37,537 bases of DNA from an uncultured Pelagibacteraceae bacterium (lineage in GTDB: Bacteria > Pseudomonadota > Alphaproteobacteria > Pelagibacterales > Pelagibacteraceae): assembly GCA_902551735.1 (NCBI GenBank), contig CACDEK010000004.1, positions 1-37,537 on the forward strand. The letters run 5' to 3'. Every line of letters begins with the position of its first letter. The stretch's first letter is position 1. Below the pieces are notes generated by a model, which had not been told where the DNA came from, made no database searches, and saw only the letters and a program-made list of their open reading frames with translations. The position numbers and the translations under genes were made by a program. This document shows, in pieces, positions 1 to 7,644 of the stretch.

Positions 1-108
1 GACTGGAGTTTTGCATCAGCTATGGGACTTATGCTGCTAACAGGTGTTTTAGTTGTTTACTGGATTTATAACAAACTTGTTGGAATCGATAATATTAAAT
101 TAGGATAG
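1..108 (+). CDS. ABC transporter permease, C-terminal fragment (PotB type)
   Basis: The window opens inside this gene. Frame 1 reads DWSFASAMGLMLLTGVLVVY and ends IDNIKLG before a TAG stop. This is one last membrane helix plus the short cytoplasmic tail typical of PotB/PotH-type permeases of spermidine/putrescine-family importers. The next gene, a PotC-type permease, starts 8 bases later, as in pot operons. The fragment is exactly the piece missing from the chimeric permease at 16165-17640 and duplicates none of it, so both are probably halves of one gene (inference). Family assignment rests on a short sequence and on context. Confidence 0.75.
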   Translation, partial: DWSFASAMGLMLLTGVLVVYWIYNKLVGIDNIKLG

Positions 109-116
109 AGATAAAT

Positions 117-971
117 ATGGCTTTACCAAAATATACAGAAACTCGTTATAGAATTTGGCACTATACATATTTAACAATTTGTAGTTTTGTATTTTTCTTT
201 TTAATAGCTCCATTGTTTGTAATTTTTCCTCTGTCATTTAATGCTGAAGAATTTTTAGTTTTTTCAGATGGAATGAAAAGACTTGATCCTGATGCTTTTT
301 CTTTAAGATGGTATCATGATATGGTTTACGGTACTAAAAATCCATGGGGACTTGCAGCAAAAAATAGTTTTATTATTGCAATATTCGCAACGATGGGAGC
401 TGTATTACTTGGAACAGTTGCTGCTTTAGGGTTAAGCAGTAGACATATGCCATATAAAGGATTGATAATGGCAACTTTAATTTCACCAATGATTGTTCCT
501 CTTATTATTTCAGGAGTCGCAATTTTCTTTTTTATTGCAAAAATTGGATTGGCAGCAACACATCTTGGAATTATTATAGCCCACATAATATTAGGAACTC
601 CATTTGTGGTCATTACTGTTACTGCTACGCTATCAGGTTTTGATCACAGTGTAACTAGAGCCGCAGCAAGCCTTGGAAGTGATCCTGTTAATACTTTTAT
701 GAAAATAACTTTACCTTTAATTTTACCCGGAGTTATATCCGGCGCATTGTTTGCATTTGTTACATCTTTTGATGAAGTTGTGGTAGTTTTATTTTTAGCA
801 GGATTAGACAATACAACAATACCAATTCAAATGTGGACTGGTTTAAGAGAACAATTAAGCCCAACTATACTTGCTGTTGCTACTTGTTTAATTGTTCTTT
901 CGACGCTAATACTTGTTACTGCAGAACTTTTAAGAAGAAGATCTGAAAGAATAAGAGGTATTAGTAGATAA
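117..971 (+). CDS. ABC transporter permease, PotC/PotI type
   Basis: This inner-membrane subunit of a spermidine/putrescine-family ABC importer has 284 residues, the usual length. An N-terminal helix (about residues 17-38) is followed by a periplasmic loop and five further helices. The cytoplasmic EAA-type loop that docks on the ATPase is visible near residues 180-205 (TRAAASLG...LPLILPGV). It follows the permease fragment at 1-108 by 8 bases. Its natural partners (ATPase, binding protein and the first part of the PotB permease) are at 16165-20042 on the other strand. The operon therefore appears split by an inversion or assembly break. The substrate cannot be read from the sequence; polyamines or related amines are the family norm. 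Confidence 0.88.
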   Translation: MALPKYTETRYRIWHYTYLTICSFVFFFLIAPLFVIFPLSFNAEEFLVFSDGMKRLDPDAFSLRWYHDMVYGTKNPWGLAAKNSFIIAIFATMGAVLLGTVAALGLSSRHMPYKGLIMATLISPMIVPLIISGVAIFFFIAKIGLAATHLGIIIAHIILGTPFVVITVTATLSGFDHSVTRAAASLGSDPVNTFMKITLPLILPGVISGALFAFVTSFDEVVVVLFLAGLDNTTIPIQMWTGLREQLSPTILAVATCLIVLSTLILVTAELLRRRSERIRGISR

Positions 972-994
972 TTTACACTAGCACATTTCAAATT

Positions 995-3217
995 ATGGAA
1001 ATAAAAAAAGTTGTTGTTATAGGCTCAGGAACCATGGGCAGTGGTATAGCTGCTCAGTTATGTAATGCAAATATACCAGTAACTTTATTAGATTTAAAAA
1101 CAGAAATAAGTCAAAAAGCAAAAGATAGAATTTTTAAATCAAGACCACCTTTATTAATTGATAAATCAAATATTGATAACATCAAAGTCGGCAACATTTC
1201 AGATGATTTTAATATAGTAGGTGAGGCTGATTGGATTGTTGAGGCAGTGGTGGAGAGAATAGATATAAAACACAATATTTATGATAAAATATTTAAAAGT
1301 AGAAAAGAAGGAGCTATTGTATCTTCAAATACTTCATCAATACCTATTAAAGTATTATCCCAAAATTTAACTGAAGAACAAAAAAAAGATTTTTGCATTA
1401 CCCACTTTTTTAATCCAGTTAGATATATGGGCCTTTTAGAAATAGTTAAAAATGAAAACAATGATCTTAATAAAATTAATTCTTTAAAAGTTTTTTGTGA
1501 AAATCTTTTGGGAAAAGGTGCAATTATTTGCAATGATACTCCTGGATTTTTAGGAAACAGAGTAGGGGTTTATGCAATGCAAGTTGCGATGACAGAGGCG
1601 TTCAAAATGAAGTTATCCATAGAAGAGGCAGATGCAGTGTTCGGTAGACCAATGGGAATTCCAAAAACTGGAGTATTTGGTTTATATGACTTAATCGGAA
1701 TTGATTTGATGGCCGATGTATTAAAAAGCTTTATTAAAGAATTACCACAAAATGATGAATTTCAAATTGTTGCTAAAGAAATTCCATTAATAAAAAAATT
1801 AATTGAGAGTGGTTATACTGGTCGAAAAGGTAAAGGTGGATTTTACCGTATGAATAAAACAGATGGTAAGAAAATTCTTGAAGCAATTAACTTAGAAACA
1901 GGAAATTATTCTGTTTCTAAAAAAATTGATTTAAAATTAGACAAAGTAGACCTTAAAACTCTAATCAATAGAAAAGATAAATACGGTGAATATGCCTGGT
2001 CGGTTATTTCAAAAATAATAAAATACGCTTCTTCATTAGTTCCAGGAATTACTGATAAATTTAATGATATTGATGAAGCTATGAGACTTGGTTTTAATTG
2101 GGTTAAAGGACCATTTGAAATGCTAAAAGAAATAGGAGTTAAAAATTTTTTTGAAAAAGTTGATAGTTTTGAAAATAACAAATTTTTAGAAAATTTATCC
2201 AAAAAAAAAGATGAAAATTTTTACGGGGAAAGACAACTTTATACAAACATAGAAACTGTTGGTAAAATTAAACCAAAAGCTATCAAAGTTGATAAAAACA
2301 ATTCGGCAGAAATTTATAGATTTAAGGATTTTAATATTGTGGAATTTACCACTAAGGCAAATACTTTAGATTATGAATCAATGGACTCACTAAAAAAAGC
2401 AACAGACAAACCACTAATAATTATTAATGAAAGTATGCAATTTTCAGCAGGAGTAAATTTAACTTATACAATGGATTTTGCTGACAAAGGAGATTTCAAA
2501 TCCATTGAAAAGTTTATCAAATATTTTCAAGAAACTTGTAAACATTTAAAGTACTCAAAATACCCAGTAGTTTCTGCTCCTTCAGGTTTAACTTTAGGAG
2601 GTGGATTTGAGGTGCTTGTTCAAAGTAATTTTGTTGCATCTCATACAAACATTGTAGTTGGATTAGTAGAGACAATTGTTGGATTGGTGCCAGCAGGTGG
2701 TGGTTGCAAAGAAATGCTGTGGAGATGGTTCCAGTCAGACGAAGCTAAAAAAGACCCAGATTATGCTCCACTAAAAGTATTCGAAATTATTGGATATGCA
2801 AAAACTGCTACATCTCCAACAGAAGCTGAACCTTTAAAATATTTAAGGCCAGAGGATGAGAAGATAATGAATAGAAATAGCTTGCTGTCAGTATCAAAAA
2901 AGATTTTAGAAAAAAATAAAAATTTTGTACCTCCTAAAGAATGTGAATTTAATTTATCTGGAAAACCGCTTAAAGAAAAAATGATTAAGGTTTTAGAAAA
3001 ACTTTATAATGAAAAAGTTATTTTAGATCATGGAGTTGAGGTTGGAAAAGAATTGGCTAATGTTTTAAGTGGTGGCGAAACATCAATAGATAAAACTTTA
3101 ACTGAAAAAGATTTATATCAATTAGAGTTAAACTCTTTTATGAAATTGATCGAAAATCAAAAAACCCAAGACAGAATTAGGCACACTTTGTCTTCTGGTA
3201 AACCGCTTGTAAATTAG
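995..3217 (+). CDS. 3-hydroxyacyl-CoA dehydrogenase / enoyl-CoA hydratase fusion, FadN-like order
   Basis: This 740-residue bifunctional beta-oxidation enzyme should hydrate enoyl-CoA and oxidise 3-hydroxyacyl-CoA with NAD. The dehydrogenase domain comes first: the nucleotide-binding GSGTMGSG is at residues 10-17, SNTSS follows, and the catalytic histidine lies in THFFNP. The second half is a crotonase domain with both expected catalytic glutamates, in LGGGFE and VETIVGLVPAGGG. This order, dehydrogenase then hydratase, matches the Bacillus FadN type and is the reverse of E. coli FadB. It starts 23 bases after the PotC-type permease and probably belongs to that transcript. The acyl-CoA substrate is unknown. 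Confidence 0.9.
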   Translation: MEIKKVVVIGSGTMGSGIAAQLCNANIPVTLLDLKTEISQKAKDRIFKSRPPLLIDKSNIDNIKVGNISDDFNIVGEADWIVEAVVERIDIKHNIYDKIFKSRKEGAIVSSNTSSIPIKVLSQNLTEEQKKDFCITHFFNPVRYMGLLEIVKNENNDLNKINSLKVFCENLLGKGAIICNDTPGFLGNRVGVYAMQVAMTEAFKMKLSIEEADAVFGRPMGIPKTGVFGLYDLIGIDLMADVLKSFIKELPQNDEFQIVAKEIPLIKKLIESGYTGRKGKGGFYRMNKTDGKKILEAINLETGNYSVSKKIDLKLDKVDLKTLINRKDKYGEYAWSVISKIIKYASSLVPGITDKFNDIDEAMRLGFNWVKGPFEMLKEIGVKNFFEKVDSFENNKFLENLSKKKDENFYGERQLYTNIETVGKIKPKAIKVDKNNSAEIYRFKDFNIVEFTTKANTLDYESMDSLKKATDKPLIIINESMQFSAGVNLTYTMDFADKGDFKSIEKFIKYFQETCKHLKYSKYPVVSAPSGLTLGGGFEVLVQSNFVASHTNIVVGLVETIVGLVPAGGGCKEMLWRWFQSDEAKKDPDYAPLKVFEIIGYAKTATSPTEAEPLKYLRPEDEKIMNRNSLLSVSKKILEKNKNFVPPKECEFNLSGKPLKEKMIKVLEKLYNEKVILDHGVEVGKELANVLSGGETSIDKTLTEKDLYQLELNSFMKLIENQKTQDRIRHTLSSGKPLVN

Positions 3218-3230
3218 TTAAAGTATATCT

Positions 3231-3674
3231 ATGAGCACTGAAACGATTTCTTTTAATTGGAAATGTAAACATACTTGGATACAAAGTGCGAAAAATACTG
3301 CTTGGTGTGTATTGGGTTGTTCCATAGGCGATTTTGGAACGATATTATTTTTTCAGTTAAGTCAAATACCTTTTCCTTTAATTGGAATAATGACATTAGC
3401 AATAATTAATGGATTGATAACCAGCATAATGCTTGAAACATTTATAATGATTAAACAAAAATTTAGTTTTGTTGAGGCATTTAAAGCGGCAACCGGTATG
3501 AGCCTTATATCTATGATAGGCATGGAAGTTGCAATGAACCTTACTGATTATCTTTTAACAGGAGGAGCAATCTTAACACTTTCAGTAATACCAATAATGC
3601 TTGTCGTGGGTTTTTTAACTCCTTGGCCTTATAATTACTTTTTACTTAAAAAATTTAATAAAAGTTGTCATTAA
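3231..3674 (+). CDS. DUF4396 family membrane protein
   Basis: This is a 147-residue integral membrane protein. I recognise the DUF4396 pattern: a short N-terminal segment with Trp and Cys (WKCKHTW), an early WCVLGCSIGD, then GMSLISMIGMEVAMNLTDY and a proline/tryptophan-rich end (FLTPWPYNYF). Four hydrophobic segments can be picked out. No biochemical function is established that I can name. It starts 13 bases after the beta-oxidation fusion gene and is likely cotranscribed. Its stop codon overlaps the stop of the convergent cyclophilin gene through a shared TTAA. Confidence 0.7.
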   Translation: MSTETISFNWKCKHTWIQSAKNTAWCVLGCSIGDFGTILFFQLSQIPFPLIGIMTLAIINGLITSIMLETFIMIKQKFSFVEAFKAATGMSLISMIGMEVAMNLTDYLLTGGAILTLSVIPIMLVVGFLTPWPYNYFLLKKFNKSCH

Positions 3675-4315
3675 TTCAACATTTTAAAAAAATTTATAAA
3701 ATCAGGCCTTAATACATACTCACCTTTATCACTATATTTAATTTTTTTTAATACCTCTAAACCATAAATTACTTTTCCTACAGGTGTATACTCTCCCTCA
3801 AATAATGGAGCATCTTGAAGTAATATAAAAAATTGACTATCTTCAGTATTTTTTTCATCTGTTCTAGCTAATGCAACTGAACCTTTTTTAAAATCAAATT
3901 TTTTTTCTAGCTCTGATTTTATAGTTCCATATTTAGATTTTCCTGTTCCTATATAAGCGTAATTTAAATTACTTTTTTTTCCAAATTCTAAATCACCAGA
4001 TTGAACTAATACATTTTTTATAACTCTGTGAAAAGCAACATTATTATACTCTCCAGACTCAATTAACATTTTAAATCTTTCAACAGAATTTGGTGAAACA
4101 TCTGGATAGAGTTCTATAATAACATTTCCACAGTAAGCATTTAGTATTGCAATATTTTTTGGTTTTACAAAATTTATTTTTTTTGGGTCATAATTTTTTA
4201 CAAATAAACATTTGTTTTTTATCACTATGAAAGATCCAAAGAATAAAATTGCTAAAACTATAACAAATAGCAACAGAACTTTTTCAGATGAAGTTTGTTT
4301 TAATTTTTTTATCAT
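3671..4315 (-). CDS. Peptidyl-prolyl cis-trans isomerase, cyclophilin type, membrane-anchored
   Basis: This prolyl isomerase probably acts in the periplasm. A hydrophobic N-terminal anchor (about residues 13-33) precedes a cyclophilin domain from about residue 50. Visible cyclophilin features are GNVIIELYPDVSPNSVERF, FHRVIKN, SVALART and SQFFILLQDAPLFEGEYTPVGKV. The usual FMIQGGD motif is changed to VLVQSGD, a conservative variation seen in divergent bacterial members. The start ATG immediately follows the TAA of the upstream minus-strand gene with no gap, so the two are translationally coupled. Both may serve envelope protein folding and turnover (inference). Confidence 0.88.
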   Translation of the reverse strand: MIKKLKQTSSEKVLLLFVIVLAILFFGSFIVIKNKCLFVKNYDPKKINFVKPKNIAILNAYCGNVIIELYPDVSPNSVERFKMLIESGEYNNVAFHRVIKNVLVQSGDLEFGKKSNLNYAYIGTGKSKYGTIKSELEKKFDFKKGSVALARTDEKNTEDSQFFILLQDAPLFEGEYTPVGKVIYGLEVLKKIKYSDKGEYVLRPDFINFFKMLN

Positions 4316-5056
4316 TTAATTAAAATTAAAATTTTCATCAATTTTTAAGATATTTTTTTTTATAAAAAGTATTTTTTTATTTAGAATGGGATCCAGTAAG
4401 GCTTTATTTTCTATTTTTTTACTATCAATTATTAGAAAAGAAAATACTTCAGCCATATCTTCAGAAGCAGTGGACATGGAGTATTCTGTTACAAATCCTT
4501 TATTTTCTTTTATTAACGATAAATCTAATCGGTCTGAGCAAGTTGAACATTTGGCATATTTAAATTCTGAATTATTAAAATTTTTCCAAATTTCATAATA
4601 AAATTTTTCTTTATGACTTTCATTTATCATATGAAATATTTCATGATGTAATACTCTTTCAAAATATTTTTCATTAAATTTTATATCAATTACTAACGTT
4701 TTAGTTTTTGGATTTGGAACACCTGCTCCACTAATTTGAGATACTGAAAGATTTTCACATAGAACAATATATTTAAGATTAATTTTTTTTAAAAAGGTAG
4801 AGGTGTACTTATTCAAATTTTTTTCAATTATAGGCATTTTTTTTTCAATTTCTTTTTCACTAGAATTAAAACATGAAACGCTGTTATCTTTTATTCCTAC
4901 CTCAAATGGTTTCATTGCTTTTAAATATTTAAGACCATTTTTAGAATTGCTACTATGTATTTCCAAGTTTGGTATTTTAATTAGGTAGTAAATTGTGTTA
5001 GCATTAACAGGTGAAATAAATATAAGAATTGATAGAATAATTTTTAAAAATTTCAT
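4316..5056 (-). CDS. Secreted HEXXH putative metalloprotease, family unrecognised
   Basis: The ORF track starts at 5095, but an ATG at 5054-5056 gives a 246-residue protein opening with a textbook signal peptide (MKFLKIILSILIFISPVNA). I prefer that start because the upstream one would overlap the divergent agmatinase gene. The mature part has a zinc-protease HEIFH at residues 138-142. A downstream SEDMAE (about residues 198-203) could supply the third glutamate ligand of a gluzincin. A CSTC pair lies between them. I do not recognise the family, so proteolysis is an inference from motifs. It is directly coupled to the cyclophilin gene. Confidence 0.65.
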   Translation of the reverse strand: MKFLKIILSILIFISPVNANTIYYLIKIPNLEIHSSNSKNGLKYLKAMKPFEVGIKDNSVSCFNSSEKEIEKKMPIIEKNLNKYTSTFLKKINLKYIVLCENLSVSQISGAGVPNPKTKTLVIDIKFNEKYFERVLHHEIFHMINESHKEKFYYEIWKNFNNSEFKYAKCSTCSDRLDLSLIKENKGFVTEYSMSTASEDMAEVFSFLIIDSKKIENKALLDPILNKKILFIKKNILKIDENFNFN

Positions 5057-5067
5057 AAGCAAATATA

Positions 5068-6033
5068 ATGAAAAAAAAAAGAAATAAAAACCCAATACAG
5101 CCAGTATTAGGAACTAAAGTTCCAAGATACGCAGGACCTAATACATTTGCAAGATTACCAGAGTTAAGAGATGTCGAAAGTTGCGACGTCGCTATAGTTG
5201 GAATTCCCTTTGATGCTGGAACAAGTTATAGACCTGGAGCTAGATTTGGACCGCAAAGTATAAGACAAGCTTCAAGACATTTAAGAACAAATTATCATCC
5301 AAATTATGATGCGGAACCTTTTAAAGTACAACAAGTTGCTGATGCAGGTGACATCTCATGTAATCCATTCAATATAAATGAAGCAATTAAACAAATTGAA
5401 AAAGGTGCAACAGAACTACTAAAAAAAGTAGGAGGTATAATTAGTATGGGAGGAGATCACACAATTGCTTTTCCTTTATTAAGATCGATTAACAAAATTA
5501 ACAAGGGCCCGGTAGCTTTAGTACATTTCGATGCACATCTTGATACTTGGGATACTTATTTTGGAGCACCATACACTCATGGAACACCATTTAGAAGAGC
5601 GCGAGAAGAAAATTTATTTTTAGATGACGCATCAATGCATGTAGGAATAAGAGGTCCGCTTTATAGCAGAGATGATTTAAAAAACGATGCAAGTTTTGGA
5701 TTTAAAATAATTCACTGCGATGAATTTCAAACTCAAGGAATTGATAAAATAGTTGAAAGAATTAGAAAAAGAGTAGGTGATAAACCATTATATTTATCAA
5801 TAGATATAGATGTTTTAGATCCCGCGCATGCTCCCGGAACAGGCACTCCTGAAATTGCAGGCATGACCACAAGAGAAATAGTAAATGTTTTAAGAGGACT
5901 TTCAGGTATGAATTTGATTTCTGCTGATGTTGTTGAGGTTGCACCCGCTTATGATCATGCTGAGCTTACATCCTTAGCAGCAGCAACAATAATTTATGAA
6001 TTAACAAATTTATTTGCAAATAAAAAACTTTAG
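5068..6033 (+). CDS. speB: Agmatinase-family ureohydrolase
   Basis: This 321-residue manganese- or nickel-type ureohydrolase hydrolyses a guanidino compound to an amine plus urea. Metal ligands are intact: GGDH (His131), DAHLD (Asp155, His157, Asp159) and SIDIDVLDPA (Asp246, Asp248). Length and motifs fit SpeB-type agmatinases, but guanidinobutyrase and other guanidinases share them, so the substrate is uncertain. An aldehyde dehydrogenase starts 14 bases downstream. That pairing would suit oxidation of 4-guanidinobutyraldehyde followed by urea release, or putrescine catabolism after agmatine cleavage (inference). The start lies only 11 bases from the divergent metalloprotease start, so each promoter must overlap the other gene. 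Confidence 0.85.
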   Translation: MKKKRNKNPIQPVLGTKVPRYAGPNTFARLPELRDVESCDVAIVGIPFDAGTSYRPGARFGPQSIRQASRHLRTNYHPNYDAEPFKVQQVADAGDISCNPFNINEAIKQIEKGATELLKKVGGIISMGGDHTIAFPLLRSINKINKGPVALVHFDAHLDTWDTYFGAPYTHGTPFRRAREENLFLDDASMHVGIRGPLYSRDDLKNDASFGFKIIHCDEFQTQGIDKIVERIRKRVGDKPLYLSIDIDVLDPAHAPGTGTPEIAGMTTREIVNVLRGLSGMNLISADVVEVAPAYDHAELTSLAAATIIYELTNLFANKKL

Positions 6034-6047
6034 GATAAATTTGCGCA

Positions 6048-7481
6048 ATGTTAGATAAAAAAAATTTTTATATTGATGGTAAGTGGACTTCTCCAATCGA
6101 ACCCAGAAATTTTAAAGTTATTGATCCTTCAAACGAGGAGATATGTGCAGAAATCTCTCTTGGAGGAAAAAAAGATATAGATAAAGCTGTTACTGCAGCA
6201 AAAAAAGCTTTTGAAACTTGGGCTTTCACTAAAAAAGAAGAAAGAATTGAATTATTAGAAAAATTATATGTTATTTATAAAAAAAGATGGGCCGAAATGG
6301 CAAAGCTCATTACTCTTGAAATGGGAGCGCCAATGAAATTTTCCACAGAAATGCAAGCAGCTACAGGTGCTAGCCATATAAAATCTTTTAAAAATATATT
6401 GAAAGATTTTAAATTTGAAAAAGATTTAGGAGAAGAAAAGAATAATCAAAAATTATTGTATGAACCCAAAGGAGTTTGCGCCTTGATCACACCTTGGAAT
6501 TGGCCAATAAACCAGGTTAACTTAAAAGTAATTCCAGCACTAGCGTCAGCATGTACAGTGGTTTTAAAACCTTCAGAGATTGCACCTTTATCATCAATGT
6601 TGCTTGCAGAAATGATTGATGAAGCAAAATTTCCTGCTGGTGTTTTTAATTTAGTTAATGGAGATGGAGCAATTACTGGCGATGCTTTAACTAGCCATCC
6701 TGATATTGATATGATTTCATTTACCGGCTCAACAAGAGCTGGCGCTTTAATTTCACAAAATGCAGCAAAAGATTTTAAAAGAATAAGTTTAGAATTGGGT
6801 GGAAAAGGTGCAAATATAATTTTTAAGGATGCTGACTCAGAAGCGGTAGCAAGAGGTGTTTTAAGATGTTTTAGAAATTCAGGACAATCGTGCAATGCTC
6901 CTACAAGGATGCTTGTTGAAAAATCAATTTATAACGAAACTGTTGAAAAAGTTAAAGAATTAGCAAATAACACCAAAGTAGATTCTCCTGAAAAAGACGG
7001 AGATCATATTGGACCAGTAGTTTCTGAAGTGCAATTTAATAAAATTCAAACTTTAATTCAAAAAGGAATTGATGAAGGTGCAAAATTAGTTGCTGGAGGT
7101 ACTGGAAAACCTAAAGGCTTAGAAAAAGGCTATTATGTAAAACCAACGGTTTTTGCTGATGTGAATAATCAAATGGAGATAGCAAGAACTGAAATTTTTG
7201 GCCCAGTATTATCTATAATTCCTTTTGAAAACGAAGAAGAGGCAATTTCAATTGCTAATGATACTCCTTATGGATTAACAAATTATATTCAGACACAAGA
7301 TAAAGAAAAAGTAAAAAGAGTAGCAAGAAAACTTAGATCAGGAATGGTAGATGTGAATGGAGTTGGTATAGCTGTAGGTTCACCATTTGGTGGTTATAAA
7401 CATTCTGGAATTGGTAGAGAAGCTGGAACTGAAGGTTTAATTGAATTTTTAGAAGTAAAAACAGTTGGTGGGTGGAATTAA
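6048..7481 (+). CDS. NAD(P)-dependent aldehyde dehydrogenase (copy 1)
   Basis: This 477-residue aldehyde dehydrogenase oxidises an aldehyde to the acid. The cofactor-binding TPWNWPINQ is near residues 148-156, the general base is Glu249 in LELGGKG, and the nucleophile is Cys282 in SGQSCNAPT. The C-terminal PFGGYKHSG is also present. It directly follows the ureohydrolase gene and probably shares its transcript, so a guanidino- or aminobutyraldehyde is a reasonable substrate (inference). A second aldehyde dehydrogenase at 28596-30026 is a paralogue, roughly 60% identical by eye. Confidence 0.9.
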   Translation: MLDKKNFYIDGKWTSPIEPRNFKVIDPSNEEICAEISLGGKKDIDKAVTAAKKAFETWAFTKKEERIELLEKLYVIYKKRWAEMAKLITLEMGAPMKFSTEMQAATGASHIKSFKNILKDFKFEKDLGEEKNNQKLLYEPKGVCALITPWNWPINQVNLKVIPALASACTVVLKPSEIAPLSSMLLAEMIDEAKFPAGVFNLVNGDGAITGDALTSHPDIDMISFTGSTRAGALISQNAAKDFKRISLELGGKGANIIFKDADSEAVARGVLRCFRNSGQSCNAPTRMLVEKSIYNETVEKVKELANNTKVDSPEKDGDHIGPVVSEVQFNKIQTLIQKGIDEGAKLVAGGTGKPKGLEKGYYVKPTVFADVNNQMEIARTEIFGPVLSIIPFENEEEAISIANDTPYGLTNYIQTQDKEKVKRVARKLRSGMVDVNGVGIAVGSPFGGYKHSGIGREAGTEGLIEFLEVKTVGGWN

Positions 7482-7631
7482 ACTTTTTTCATAAAACATT
7501 ATTTTTTAAATAATCAAAATATCCATTTTGGGTTAAATTAATATTATATATCAAGGTTAAAAAAAACCATCAAAAATTTTCATTTACATAAGTTTTAAAA
7601 TGTTTAGCGTTTGCTTTAAACTATATAGAAG

Positions 7632-7638
7632 AAAGGAG
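7632..7638 (+). promoter_or_regulatory. Ribosome binding site deciding the NCS1 start
   Basis: AAAGGAG lies 6 bases before the ATG at 7645. It argues for that start over the ORF-track start at 7600, whose extra 15 residues (MFSVCFKLYRRKENI) do not look like part of the family. Confidence 0.7.
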
Positions 7639-7644
7639 AATATA

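Noticed and set aside
6446-6895. 149-residue minus-strand ORF inside aldehyde dehydrogenase copy 1
   Set aside because: It is a shadow of the coding frame with no start context or family resemblance.
7482-7644. Riboswitch or promoter in the gap before the NCS1 gene
   Set aside because: The 163 bases are AT-rich with only weak inverted repeats. I saw no convincing -35/-10 pair and no aptamer-like conserved structure.
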